Assembly (NCBI GenBank): GCA_013372845.1
Contig: JAALOD010000011.1
Span: 1 to 44,174 of the forward strand
Origin: Candidatus Udaeobacter sp.
GTDB lineage: Bacteria > Verrucomicrobiota > Verrucomicrobiia > Chthoniobacterales > UBA10450
Direction of reading: 5' to 3'
Length of the DNA stretch: 44,174 nt
The notes beneath the pieces are model-generated. The model was not told where the DNA came from and did no database searches. It worked only from the letters and a program-made list of their open reading frames with translations. The position numbers and the translations under genes are program-made. The stretch's first letter is position 1. Every line of letters starts with the position of its first letter. Below are positions 1-7,751 of the stretch, one piece after another.

Positions 1-27
1 GCGGTTCTCCGGCAGTTTCGTCCTGTC

Positions 28-1032
28 ATGGCAGCGAATCGCAAACTCGGTTGTCTCAGCATCTTCTTGTTCGTCGCGCTTTGCGCCAGTTTGTTTGTTA
101 ACCTCATGTTGATGGCCGCCGCGTTTCAGCGCCTTGGCGGGACCCGCGAGCCCGAGCCAATTCCCCGTTTCCGTGAGATCCTGCTTCAGCGCGGGACACG
201 CGCGACCACGGACAAGATCGCGGTCATCACCATGCGCGGCCTGATAAGTTCTTCGCTCCCGGGCAACGTAAGCGATTCAATGGTCGATGACATGCGCGCG
301 GCGCTGCAACAGGCTCGCGATGACAGCCGCGTCAAAGCCATCGTTCTTGAAATCGATTCCCCCGGTGGAGAAGTGACCGCTTCCGACGCGATCTACAGCG
401 CGCTGGTCAAGGTCCGTGCGAAGAAACCGGTTGTCGTTTACATGGATTCACTGGCTGCATCCGGTGGCTATTACGTTTCCTGCGGCGGCAAATTTTTGAT
501 GGCGAATGAAACGACCATCACCGGCAGCATCGGCGTCATTATTCAAACTCTGAATTACGAGCAGCTGTTTAACAAGGTCGGACTCGCTTCCGTGGTTTTC
601 AAAAGCGGAAAATTCAAGGACATGCTCAACGGCGCGCGGCCGATCACTCCGGAAGAACGCGAGCTCGTGCAGAGCTTTATCATGAAAACTTACGACAAAT
701 TTCTCGGCATCGTTGCAAAGGAAAGAAATCTTCCGGCAGACCTCTTGCGCAATACGATCGCTGACGGGCGAATCCTGTCGGGCAAGGACGCATTCGAGCA
801 CAAGCTGATCGATGGCCTTGGTGAGCTGGACGACGCATTCGGCAAAGCGAAAGAACTCGGAAACGCGCCGGACGCCAAAGTGGTAAAATATGGTCCGCCA
901 TTTAGTCTGAGTCGCTTCTTGCGGATATTTACAGAGACCGATTCAAAGATTGAGCTCACACTCCCAAAGCAACTCATTCCGCAACTGGAAAGTGGGCGCG
1001 CGTATTTCCTGCCCAGCTATTACGCGCCGTAG
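28..1032 (+). CDS. sppA: Signal peptide peptidase SppA (S49 family serine protease)
   Basis: Membrane-bound protease of the S49 family that cleaves leftover signal peptides. A hydrophobic anchor covers residues 12-33. The Ser/Lys dyad can be placed: the nucleophile is Ser145 in AASGGYY, and the general base is Lys197 in KSGKFKD, 52 residues later as in the Bacillus-type short SppA. The IDSPGG motif at 109-114 is typical of the fold. At 334 residues it is the short single-domain form. The reading frame is still open from the window edge to this ATG, so the true start could lie upstream, although the anchor placement fits this one. A CPBP protease gene follows after 12 bases and is probably co-transcribed. 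Confidence 0.93.
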   Translation: MAANRKLGCLSIFLFVALCASLFVNLMLMAAAFQRLGGTREPEPIPRFREILLQRGTRATTDKIAVITMRGLISSSLPGNVSDSMVDDMRAALQQARDDSRVKAIVLEIDSPGGEVTASDAIYSALVKVRAKKPVVVYMDSLAASGGYYVSCGGKFLMANETTITGSIGVIIQTLNYEQLFNKVGLASVVFKSGKFKDMLNGARPITPEERELVQSFIMKTYDKFLGIVAKERNLPADLLRNTIADGRILSGKDAFEHKLIDGLGELDDAFGKAKELGNAPDAKVVKYGPPFSLSRFLRIFTETDSKIELTLPKQLIPQLESGRAYFLPSYYAP

Positions 1033-1044
1033 AACAGAGGGCCC

Positions 1045-1890
1045 ATGCGATCCGGCAGCCTCTTCGCGGCATCGGAAGCCGTTCCCAGCTCGGTCTTAGG
1101 CCTTCTCCTCTCGCTTCTTTACCTTCTTGCCAGCCTTTATATCTATATTTCGCTGATTTATCAGATCAGCGCGCGGACACCGGACTCTTTCGGTACTGAC
1201 GCGGCGACCACGCGAAGGTTTGGACTGCCCGAGGCAATACTGGCTGCGCTGTTGATCCTTTTCCTTTTTCTGACCATTGGCGCCTCAGTTTCGCAACCCT
1301 CGATCCAGTTCAGCGCGCGCAATCTTCTGGCAAATTTTTTGCTCACTGGTTGCGTGGTGCTCGTCATAATCACCTTCCTTCAGTTCCGCGGGTTTGATGT
1401 TGGTTCGTTAGGCGGGTTTTTCAGATTAAGTTTTGTCAGAACTCTGAGCACTGGGGCGATTCTGCTGTTTTTTGCTTATCCATTGATCTTGTTGTCTGAC
1501 GCGATTACGCAGCGGCTTTTTGGGGGCGGCTCGAGCAAGCAAAACATCGTCGAGTTTTTTAGCGGATCGCGCACGATCCAGCAGCGAATGATGATCATCG
1601 TTTTCGCCGTGGCAATCGCGCCCGTGGTTGAGGAGTTTCTTTTTCGATTTTTTATTTACGGTGTACTCAGGCGCTATTTCGGCCGCCTTCTGGGCGTCAC
1701 ATTCAGCGCGCTGCTGTTCGCCGCAGCGCACGCGCACTTACCTTCATTTGCGCCACTGTTCGTCCTGGGAAGTTGTTTCGCGATTGCGTACGAATGGAGC
1801 GGTTCCATTCTTGTCGCCATGACAATGCATTCGCTCTTCAATTCGCTCACTCTTACGGCTCTTGCATTTCCGGAGATCTTTTCTCCATGA
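1045..1890 (+). CDS. CPBP (CAAX protease/bacteriocin-processing) family intramembrane metalloprotease
   Basis: Polytopic membrane protein of 281 residues with about seven hydrophobic stretches. The family motifs are in order: the glutamate pair at 196-197 in VVEEFLFR, histidines at 229 and 231 in AAAHAHLP, and His262 in MTMHSLFN. These are the metal and catalytic positions of the Abi/CPBP (Rce1-like) family, which cleaves peptides within the membrane. The substrate cannot be read from the sequence. It sits directly downstream of sppA, so two membrane-associated proteases are paired, perhaps for processing or clearing membrane peptides. The 214 bases that follow, up to thiL, show no gene I can support. 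Confidence 0.85.
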   Translation: MRSGSLFAASEAVPSSVLGLLLSLLYLLASLYIYISLIYQISARTPDSFGTDAATTRRFGLPEAILAALLILFLFLTIGASVSQPSIQFSARNLLANFLLTGCVVLVIITFLQFRGFDVGSLGGFFRLSFVRTLSTGAILLFFAYPLILLSDAITQRLFGGGSSKQNIVEFFSGSRTIQQRMMIIVFAVAIAPVVEEFLFRFFIYGVLRRYFGRLLGVTFSALLFAAAHAHLPSFAPLFVLGSCFAIAYEWSGSILVAMTMHSLFNSLTLTALAFPEIFSP

Positions 1891-2104
1891 GCCTTCGCGA
1901 GGCTAGCGCCAACGGTGCGGTTTCATCACTCCGTAGAAGCCCTATCGCCAGCGCTCAAACTGCGATTCACTTTCGCAATGTCTGCGATTGAGAATCAGTT
2001 GTTGGATGAAACGCGCTTTCAGCCCTTGTTTACTGGGCGATCAAATTCCTGGAGCACCGCCCCAGGCTCGAACTGACATAGCGCCTCTGGCGCTGAAACG
2101 GACA

Positions 2105-3004
2105 ATGAAATTGCGTGACATTGGCGAAGACCGGCTGCTCGGCCGGCTTTTGTCTCGTCTTTCGCTCGGAAAAGAAGTCGTCAACGGCCCCGGTGATGAT
2201 TGCGCCCTTATGGAAACACGCGATCACGGAAACCTTCTTGTACTCAAGACCGATTGCGTTGTCGCAGGCGTGCACTTCCTTCCGACGGCGAACGCGCTCG
2301 ACGTCGGCTGGAAAGCGATGATGCGTCCGCTCAGCGATTTCGCTGCGACGTCGGCCGTGCCTCAATTTGCGCTGATCACTCTCATTGCTCCCGAGCAAAC
2401 GAACGTTGAATGGGTGGAGCGGCTTTATCGCGGATTGGGCCGGGCGGCGAAACGGTTTAAAGTTAGCATAGTTGGCGGCGAAACGAGCCGGACACGCGGT
2501 CCAGTGGCGATTTCGGTTAGCGTGGCTGGTTTTGTTGAAAGAGACCGGTGCGTATCGCGCCGGGGCGGCAGGGTGGGCGATGATCTGTTTGTCACCGGCC
2601 GACTGGGTGGCGCCGTGAGACAAAAGCATTTGCAATTCATTCCGCGGATTGCCGAGTCGCGCTGGCTCACAAAAAATTTCTCCATCCACGCCATGATGGA
2701 TTTGAGCGACGGATTGGGAGCCGATCTTCCGCGGCTTGCAAAGGCGAGCCGAGTTGGATTTGCCATCGAAATGGAGAACCTCCCGCTCGCCCGTGGCGCG
2801 AAGATCGATAACGCAATTTCAGAAGGCGAAGATTACGAATTGCTCTTCGCCATTTCGCCGCGGGAGCGCGATCGCTTGTTGCGGAGTTGGAAGAAAAAAT
2901 TTCCGAAATTGCTGCTCACGCGCATCGGTTCCTTCTCTCAACTCTCAACTAGAAACTATCAACTTTTGCCCAGTGGCTACATTCATTTCCAACAGCCCGC
3001 CTGA
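2105..3004 (+). CDS. thiL: Thiamine-monophosphate kinase ThiL
   Basis: Phosphorylates thiamine monophosphate to thiamine diphosphate, the cofactor used for example by the transketolase at the right edge. Visible motifs are GPGDDCAL near residue 30 (metal binding), GGETSRTRGP, LSDGLGADLPRL and EGEDYELLF, all ThiL/AIR-synthetase signatures. An upstream in-frame start at 1988 would add 39 residues without family character, so I chose the ATG at 2105, which begins MKLRDIGEDRLL as the family does. The product has 299 residues, slightly short. The last about 22 codons run through a low-complexity stretch (tandem CTCAACT at 2937-2950) and look repeat-derived. The 3' end overlaps tsaE by 32 bases. 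Confidence 0.92.
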   Translation: MKLRDIGEDRLLGRLLSRLSLGKEVVNGPGDDCALMETRDHGNLLVLKTDCVVAGVHFLPTANALDVGWKAMMRPLSDFAATSAVPQFALITLIAPEQTNVEWVERLYRGLGRAAKRFKVSIVGGETSRTRGPVAISVSVAGFVERDRCVSRRGGRVGDDLFVTGRLGGAVRQKHLQFIPRIAESRWLTKNFSIHAMMDLSDGLGADLPRLAKASRVGFAIEMENLPLARGAKIDNAISEGEDYELLFAISPRERDRLLRSWKKKFPKLLLTRIGSFSQLSTRNYQLLPSGYIHFQQPA

Positions 3005-3390
3005 GACCGAAGCAGTCGGGCGGCGACTTGCAGAGGATGCAGAAGTGGGATCGGTTTTGGCCTTGCAGGGCGAGCTGGGAAGCGGCAAAACTCTATTCAC
3101 CAAAGGCTTCGTGGCCGGCATGGGAAGCAACGCTGCCGTTTCCAGCCCCACTTTTACGATTGTGCACGAATATCGAGATGGGCGATTGCCTGTTTATCAT
3201 TTCGATTTTTTTCGCGTCGAGAATAGCCAGTCCCTCGCGCGGCTTGGCCTCGACGACTATTTTTGGCGACGGAGTGTCGGTGATCGAATGGGCAGATCGC
3301 TTCCCGGAATTCATTCCCGAACAAGCGCGCTGGATTCTGTTTGAGATAAAATCGGAGAACCAGCGCTCCATTGCTTTCCAAGGAACGTGA
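2973..3390 (+). pseudogene. tsaE: tRNA t6A biosynthesis ATPase TsaE, frameshifted
   Basis: TsaE is the P-loop ATPase of the TsaBDE complex that makes N6-threonylcarbamoyladenosine at position 37 of ANN-decoding tRNAs. The N-terminal part shows Walker A GELGSGKT and the family string SSPTFTIVHEY, then YHFDFFR and GLDDYF. At the T run 3260-3264 the frame is lost: the conserved continuation GDGVSVIEWADRF is encoded one base further (+1) from 3265 and runs to the TGA at 3388-3390. One extra T, or two missing, would explain it. The start is GTG 2973, inside the thiL end. The stop overlaps the tsaB start (GTGA). Reconstructed length is about 138 residues, normal for TsaE. Sequencing error is as likely as real decay. 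Confidence 0.85.
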
Positions 3391-3975
3391 AAATTCTTGC
3401 GCTGGAACTTTCCACAGGGCGCGGCAGTCTGGCGTGGCTGGGTGAAGACGGTACCGGTCTCAGCCGTGACTGGTCGAACGACCGAAAAATTCTGGTGTCT
3501 CTTGAAAATCTTGCCGATGTAACGAAAAACTTGGGCCCCGACACAATTATCGTCGGGCTTGGCCCAGGCTCCTACGCGGGCACTCGCATCGCAATTTCAG
3601 CTGCAATCGGGATGGTTTCTTCCGGGCGCCTGATCGGTTTTCCATCAATTTGCGCAATGGAGTCTAACGCGCAGGAATACCCGTGATCGGTGATGCTCGC
3701 AGAAAATCTTTTTCTTTGCGCGTATCCGCGCGAACAACCCGGTCCAAGGTCCAACGCTTTTCGCGGAGTGGGCGCTGAAATCGAAACTCGACACTATTGA
3801 GATCGCAACGCCAGTTTTCACCTCGGATTCGCTCCCGCAATTTGAGCGCGCGGTAGTTCTCTTTCCATCCGCTCTTGTGCTCGCCGGACTTGCGCGACAA
3901 CTGCAGCGCAGCTTTTCTTTGCCACCGCTCGAACCGATTTATTTGCGCGAACCGCACATCACCATGCCGAAATGA
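3387..3975 (+). pseudogene. tsaB: tRNA t6A biosynthesis protein TsaB, with two frameshifts
   Basis: TsaB is the inactive Kae1-like partner of TsaD in t6A synthesis. Frame 1 from GTG 3387 gives MKILALELSTG and the signature VGLGPGSYAGTRI, but stops at 3684-3686. The family continuation VIGDARRK lies in another frame from 3683 (one base missing near 3680-3683). After the A4 run at 3703-3706 a further one-base loss moves the frame again, to FFFARIRANNP and PTLFAEWALKSKLDTIEI, ending with EPIYLREPHITMPK and TGA at 3973-3975. Reconstructed length is about 196 residues, shorter than E. coli TsaB but covering the family. The stop overlaps the alr start (ATGA), so operon spacing is intact although the frame is not. 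Confidence 0.82.
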
Positions 3976-5075
3976 AGCAAACTTATCGTTGCTGGGCCGA
4001 GATCGATCGGAGCGCGTTGCGCCACAATGCGAGAATCGTGCGGGAACGCGTCGGATTCGCGGAGATCATCGCTGTGGTGAAAGCGAATGCTTACGGGCAC
4101 GGTTTAATCGGCGTAGCGGAAACCCTCGCGGATGAGGTGCAACTTTTTGGCGTCGCGAGTCTGGAAGAGGCATTGGCACTCCGGGAATCCTTCTCCCATC
4201 CGATCATCATTCTTGGACCAGCTCTGCCGGGAGAAAGATCGACAATCGCCGAGCGCGGTTTCATTCCCACAATTTCTGCGCTCGAGGAAGCAGAAGATTT
4301 CAATCGGTTAGCGCACCGCTCGCCAGTAGCCGTCAATTTCAAGATTGATACGGGGATGGGCCGCATGGGAGTTCCGGAAGGCGAAGGCTTGGACATTCTC
4401 AAAAAGGTCTCCGCATTTCCGAATATCCGGATTCACAGCGTTTCGACTCATTTGCCAGCGTCTGGTGAGGATGCGGCCTACACTCGCGATCAGCTTTCGC
4501 GCTTTGGCGAAATCATGAAGCAATTTCGCGCTGCGGTTCCAATCAATTATAAAGCACATGTGCTCCAAAGCGCAGGCGTGCTTGCTTTCGCTGAGCCCGC
4601 AGGAGTCTTCGACATGGTGCGCGCGGGGATCGTGCTTTACGGGATTTCGCCACTTTCGGAATTTCAGAACCTTCTCAAACCGGTGATGACATGGAAAACC
4701 CGCATTTGTCTGGTGCGCGATATGCCGAAGGGAAGTTCCATTAGCTATGGCCGCACCTTTATCACTCCTCGGAAAATGCGGGTCGCAACGTTGTCATCTG
4801 GTTACGCCGACGGATATCCATGGCACCTTTCCAATCGTGACGCCGCCGTCCTGGTTCGGGGACAGCGTTGCGCCATTCTCGGCCGTGTGACGATGGATTT
4901 GATGATGATCGATGTTAGCAAGATCAATAATGCACAAGTGGGCGACGAGGTTGTTTTGATGGGATGCGATGGGAACGAGGAAATTTCCTGCGTGGAACTG
5001 GCCAGGGCGGCTGGCACGATTCCCTGGGAAATTACGACACGAATTGGCGCGCGCGTGCGGCGGGTTTATGTTTGA
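3972..5075 (+). CDS. alr: Alanine racemase
   Basis: PLP enzyme that interconverts L- and D-alanine for peptidoglycan. Lys37 in VVKANAYGHG is the Schiff-base lysine. The second catalytic residue is Tyr278 in SSGYADGYP. The RAGIVLYG and GRVTMD motifs are also in place. At 367 residues it has the expected two-domain length (N-terminal TIM barrel, C-terminal beta domain). The ATG overlaps the tsaB stop by four bases, so it is translationally coupled to the thiL-tsaE-tsaB run. It is intact, in contrast to the two genes just before it. Confidence 0.96.
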   Translation: MKQTYRCWAEIDRSALRHNARIVRERVGFAEIIAVVKANAYGHGLIGVAETLADEVQLFGVASLEEALALRESFSHPIIILGPALPGERSTIAERGFIPTISALEEAEDFNRLAHRSPVAVNFKIDTGMGRMGVPEGEGLDILKKVSAFPNIRIHSVSTHLPASGEDAAYTRDQLSRFGEIMKQFRAAVPINYKAHVLQSAGVLAFAEPAGVFDMVRAGIVLYGISPLSEFQNLLKPVMTWKTRICLVRDMPKGSSISYGRTFITPRKMRVATLSSGYADGYPWHLSNRDAAVLVRGQRCAILGRVTMDLMMIDVSKINNAQVGDEVVLMGCDGNEEISCVELARAAGTIPWEITTRIGARVRRVYV

Positions 5076-5079
5076 GCAT

Positions 5080-5143
5080 CGTTGAAGCGCTGAAGTGTTG
5101 AGCGGATCAAAGCCGCGGCAGCTCGCTTCAGACCGCTTCAACG
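5080..5143. repeat. Inverted repeat, CGTTGAAGCG family
   Basis: Arms CGTTGAAGCG (5080-5089) and CGCTTCAACG (5134-5143) are a perfect 10-bp inverted pair starting five bases after alr. Related strings (CGCTTCAACG followed by CTTTAGCGTTTCAAC) occur at 9808-9832, which suggests a dispersed short-repeat family. It could also act as a 3' stem-loop for the alr operon, but no T run follows. Confidence 0.6.
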
Positions 5144-5166
5144 CTTTAATCGTTTAAACCAGCATC

Positions 5167-5529
5167 ATGTTCCAGATCATCTTCAACGAATTAAGCGCGG
5201 CCGAGATATCGGCGCTCCCGAAAAAATTGCAGCTTGAGTTGCTCGCGGAGTTCCAAATTTTACCCGAGGACCTCGACCACCTCGATTCGGAACGGTTTGG
5301 AGTAATCCAGCGCGAAGGGAAAAAGCTATTTCGCTATCGTGCGAAAGACTATCGCATTTATTTCGCCAAGGCTGACGAAGGCATCAGGGTCCATCGGGTC
5401 TTACACAAGAACACGTTTCGCGATTTCCTTTTCCGAAGCAAACTGCCTGTTTCCGAAGACTCCCAGCTGGGCGAAACCCGCGAATTCTGGAAGCTGATCG
5501 AGCAAGGCGAAAAAACTCGACGAGTGTGA
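5167..5529 (+). CDS. RelE/ParE-like toxin-fold protein, solitary
   Basis: The 120-residue product resembles cytotoxic translational repressors of the RelE/ParE superfamily. The core reads FGVIQREGKKLFRYRAKDYRIYF, shown here only by its key segments LFRYRAKDYRIYF and VHRVLHKNTFRDF, which match the beta-strand pattern with R/K-rich strands of that fold. No antitoxin-like gene lies on either side: alr is upstream and a minus-strand ribosomal operon converges downstream. It may be a domesticated member or an unrelated small protein with the same fold. Start ATG 5167 is the first possible; no strong Shine-Dalgarno is visible. Confidence 0.55.
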   Translation: MFQIIFNELSAAEISALPKKLQLELLAEFQILPEDLDHLDSERFGVIQREGKKLFRYRAKDYRIYFAKADEGIRVHRVLHKNTFRDFLFRSKLPVSEDSQLGETREFWKLIEQGEKTRRV

Positions 5530-5586
5530 GTGCATAAGTCTCATTCGTCTCATTGGTCACATGGAGACCAGCGCAGATGAGATCAA

Positions 5587-5608
5587 TGCGGCAAGGCACA
5601 CTGCCGCA
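5587..5608 (-). terminator. Stem-loop downstream of rpsR
   Basis: A perfect 7-bp stem TGCGGCA / TGCCGCA (5587-5593, 5602-5608) with an 8-base loop lies 20 bases beyond the rpsR stop on the minus strand, between convergent genes. No T tract follows on either strand, so it is a weak terminator candidate or an RNA 3'-end stabiliser. Confidence 0.35.
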
Positions 5609-5628
5609 ATGCACAGTCCCAGAACGGG

Positions 5629-5871
5629 CTACTTCATCAACAGCACAGAGCGGCTGCGCTTGATCTCGCGTGTGATTTTGCGATGCAGATGCGCTGGCAT
5701 ACCGGTGACGCGGCGTGGAAGAATTTTGCCGCTCTCTGTGACGAATTTCTTCAGGAGATCGGGATTTTTGTAATCGATAGCCTCAATGGCAATGTCGATT
5801 CGCCGGCGCGGCATGGCGCGATTGGCCCGGCGGAAGGCGGAACGGCGTTTGGCAGTTTTAGGTCCTATCAT
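5629..5871 (-). CDS. rpsR: 30S ribosomal protein S18
   Basis: Small-subunit protein that pairs with S6 on the platform. The 80-residue product contains the S18 core [19 protein letters not shown] and the conserved ILPRRVTG and [11 protein letters not shown] strings. It has no cysteine at all, so it is a zinc-independent (C-minus) form. The ATG overlaps the rpmG stop (ATGA), and rpmG is preceded by a dksA-like gene, giving a three-gene operon. The usual partners rpsF, ssb and rplI are not adjacent; rplI lies at 40.3 kb with dnaB. Confidence 0.96.
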   Translation of the reverse strand: MIGPKTAKRRSAFRRANRAMPRRRIDIAIEAIDYKNPDLLKKFVTESGKILPRRVTGMPAHLHRKITREIKRSRSVLLMK

Positions 5872-6041
5872 TTGGTTTCGCGGTGCAACGTATGCCGCCT
5901 TAAGAACGGATTGTATTTCTTTTTCTCAAGCCGATTGGGTGTGCGTGGGCTCTTTTTGTTTCGCGTGGTCATGTAACGGGAGACAGGTTTACCCAAGGCC
6001 TTGGCCTCCGTGCATTCGAGCGTCACAATTTCCTGCGCCAT
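5868..6041 (-). CDS. rpmG: 50S ribosomal protein L33
   Basis: A 57-residue product beginning [17 protein letters not shown] and continuing with [20 protein letters not shown] and ending [10 protein letters not shown]. The TTRNK...P.RLE.KKY..F.R core is diagnostic of L33. Only one cysteine (Cys10) is present; the CxxC pairs of zinc-binding L33 are missing, so this is the C-minus type. An AGGAG Shine-Dalgarno at the end of the upstream dksA-like gene sits about 10 bases before the ATG, and seven bases separate the two genes. The stop overlaps the rpsR start by four bases. Confidence 0.94.
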   Translation of the reverse strand: MAQEIVTLECTEAKALGKPVSRYMTTRNKKSPRTPNRLEKKKYNPFLRRHTLHRETK

Positions 6042-6048
6042 TTGTCCG

Positions 6049-6720
6049 TTACTCCTTCACTTCCGCCGGCGTGGCTTCTTCTTCCTCAGCCTCGCCGCCT
6101 TCTTCCTCGGTCAAACCGAATAGAGATGTAACAGATTGACGAACCCGCGACGCCTTATTTTGCTTTTCCAACTGCGATTGGCATTCAACGGTGAAGCGCG
6201 CGAATGGGATGGCTTCCAGCCGTGCATGCGGGATTGGTTTGCCCGACATCTCGCACTTTCCGTAGGTTCCCAATTCAATGCGCTTGAGCGCCTGATCGAT
6301 TTCGTAAAGCGCATCCTGTTCCTGCGAAAGCAAGCTCAGCGCGAAATCGCGGTCGTACGCGTCCGATCCGGCGTCAGCCTGATGCATTCCAAAAGCGGAC
6401 GCCTCGCTGCCTTCGGCCCGTGACCGCAAAGTGTCCTGGGCCACGCCGGCCATGGAATCGACCATGGCGTCTCGAAGCTGAAGGAGTTTCTCTTTCTGCT
6501 GGCGCGTAAAGGGATCGAGTCTCCTCTCGCGGTGATTCAAACCCAACAGGACGGCCGGAGACTCAGTCGTTTCTTTTTTGGAGGGCCTACGTTTTCCGGC
6601 TTTCGTCGGCTTTGCGACCTTTTTCGATACCGGCCGTTTGACGCGTTCCTTGCGTGGCGGTCGCGCCTTACGCGCAGCAGGCTTCTTCGCAGAACTCTTC
6701 TTTTTTGTTGGTTTTGCCAT
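6049..6720 (-). CDS. DksA/TraR-family protein with Lys-rich N-terminal extension and half a zinc finger
   Basis: DksA-like proteins enter the RNA polymerase secondary channel and adjust transcription of rRNA and ribosomal-protein genes. Residues 1-50 are a Lys/Arg/Ala/Pro-rich basic tail. Residues 70-150 form the predicted coiled coil with an acidic tip SDAYDRDF (119-126). The finger region [20 protein letters not shown]...FTVECQ keeps Cys156 and Cys180 but has Ser159 and Thr177 at the other two canonical C-x2-C-x17-C-x2-C positions, so classical four-cysteine zinc binding is unlikely. The C-terminus is Glu-rich. It heads a probable operon with rpmG and rpsR, seven bases from rpmG. Such genes are common in Verrucomicrobiota and Planctomycetota; the link to ribosomal genes suggests a role in ribosome supply. 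Confidence 0.85.
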   Translation of the reverse strand: MAKPTKKKSSAKKPAARKARPPRKERVKRPVSKKVAKPTKAGKRRPSKKETTESPAVLLGLNHRERRLDPFTRQQKEKLLQLRDAMVDSMAGVAQDTLRSRAEGSEASAFGMHQADAGSDAYDRDFALSLLSQEQDALYEIDQALKRIELGTYGKCEMSGKPIPHARLEAIPFARFTVECQSQLEKQNKASRVRQSVTSLFGLTEEEGGEAEEEEATPAEVKE

Positions 6721-6766
6721 AGCGTTGAAAGCGCCCTCTAATCGAGTGACACCAGAAAAATGGACG

Positions 6767-6784
6767 CTTAATTAAGAACATTTC
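6767..6784 (-). promoter_or_regulatory. Palindrome with Zur-like half-site upstream of dksA-like operon
   Basis: A perfect 10-bp palindrome CTTAATTAAG (6767-6776) is followed on the plus strand by AACATTTC (6777-6784), which equals one half of the gamma-proteobacterial Zur-box consensus; the other half matches poorly. It lies 46 bases before the start of the dksA-like gene. Because the operon encodes zinc-free variants, a zinc regulator is a natural guess, but the site may be chance. Confidence 0.25.
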
Positions 6785-6837
6785 CCAGATCGCGCAAGCG
6801 GAGATTTCGTAATGCAGGCATCTGTGCCTGTTTCGTC

Positions 6838-6898
6838 GTGCAGGCTGCCAGCCTGCACTGGGGTTTTGCTGGCAGGATGCCCGGCTGTCGAGACAGCC
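6838..6898. repeat. Pair of perfect palindromes (GCAGGCTG family)
   Basis: Stem 1 is GTGCAGGCTG / CAGCCTGCAC around a single C (6838-6858). Stem 2 is GGCTGTC / GACAGCC with a 2-base loop (6883-6898). They lie just beyond the 3' end of the minus-strand ABC permease. A larger relative with the same CAGCCTG words is at 42399-42531. These look like dispersed palindromic elements that may also stabilise mRNA 3' ends. Confidence 0.65.
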
Positions 6899-6910
6899 AG
6901 GGTGGCTGTG

Positions 6911-7708
6911 TCACGAGCTCGCGCTGGAGTAACGGTTCAGGGCAAATTTCCAGAAGCCGCGCGACAGGAGGAAAACAATAGTCGAGGCAGTGACAAGATG
7001 CAGCATCAACCACCAGGGCTGTCCGAGCGATTTGATCAACAAGCGGGCTGGGATGTTTGCGATAATGACCACCGGAATGATCCAGCCGAAGATCAAGCGG
7101 AATAGCCATGGAAAGATCGCATCTGGATAACGCGCGATGTTCAGGAAATTAAAGTAGCCATAAACCAATCCCTGGGCGCGAACGATCCAGAAACTGACCG
7201 CTGCCAGAGCAAGCATGATTGAGTAATGCACAGCAATGCCAAACCCCAGCGCAACCAGGTAAAGCAAGATTGATGTCAAATCTGGAACAACATTGAGACG
7301 CGAAAGTGCTACGCAAACTACCACACCGCCTAACCCAGCGTTGACGATGCTGTCGAGACTGAATTGTTTCGTCGAAACAGCAAACTGGCTGTCGATCGGC
7401 AGAACCAGCAGGGAATCCAATTTTCCCGTGCGCACGAGTTCTGGAATGTTGGCGACGTTAACAAAAAAGAATGCCTGAAAGAGCTGGGCAATCATTTGGT
7501 GCGTGCCGATAAGCAGCACGACCTCCCACTTTGTCCAGTCACCAATACGATCGACATTGGCGAAAATGATGCTGAAGAAGACAATCTGGCCGCAGAACCA
7601 AAGGATCTCCACGACCATCCATAAGAGAAAGTTCGCCTTGAAACTCAGCTCGCGAATGAGCGAGTTGCGCAGCATGATGGAGTAGATTTCGATGTAACGC
7701 TGCATCAC
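6911..7708 (-). CDS. ABC-2 family (DUF990-like) transporter permease
   Basis: Integral membrane subunit of an ABC exporter, 265 residues with about six hydrophobic segments. The N-terminal string MLRNSLIRELSFKANF and the mid segment GKLDSLLVLPIDSQF, followed by NFLNIARYPDAIF, match the ABC2_membrane_6/DUF990 group. Members normally sit beside a second permease and a dedicated ATPase. Here the neighbours are unrelated (dksA-like operon and a divergent MacA-like gene); the matching type of ATPase is at 27767-28792. GTG 7708 and ATG 7705 are both possible starts. The substrate is unknown. Confidence 0.82.
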   Translation of the reverse strand: MMQRYIEIYSIMLRNSLIRELSFKANFLLWMVVEILWFCGQIVFFSIIFANVDRIGDWTKWEVVLLIGTHQMIAQLFQAFFFVNVANIPELVRTGKLDSLLVLPIDSQFAVSTKQFSLDSIVNAGLGGVVVCVALSRLNVVPDLTSILLYLVALGFGIAVHYSIMLALAAVSFWIVRAQGLVYGYFNFLNIARYPDAIFPWLFRLIFGWIIPVVIIANIPARLLIKSLGQPWWLMLHLVTASTIVFLLSRGFWKFALNRYSSASS

Positions 7709-7751
7709 TTTTCCTGTCTCTTAACTTTAAGCACAGTCAACCACCGCTCGT

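Noticed and set aside
1988-2104. 39-residue N-terminal extension of ThiL
   Set aside because: No ThiL family has such a start; the ATG at 2105 gives the canonical N-terminus.
3255-3270. Programmed +1 frameshifting in tsaE
   Set aside because: No rare codon, stop or Shine-Dalgarno-like stimulator precedes the shift, and tsaB has two more shifts, so indels are the simpler reading.
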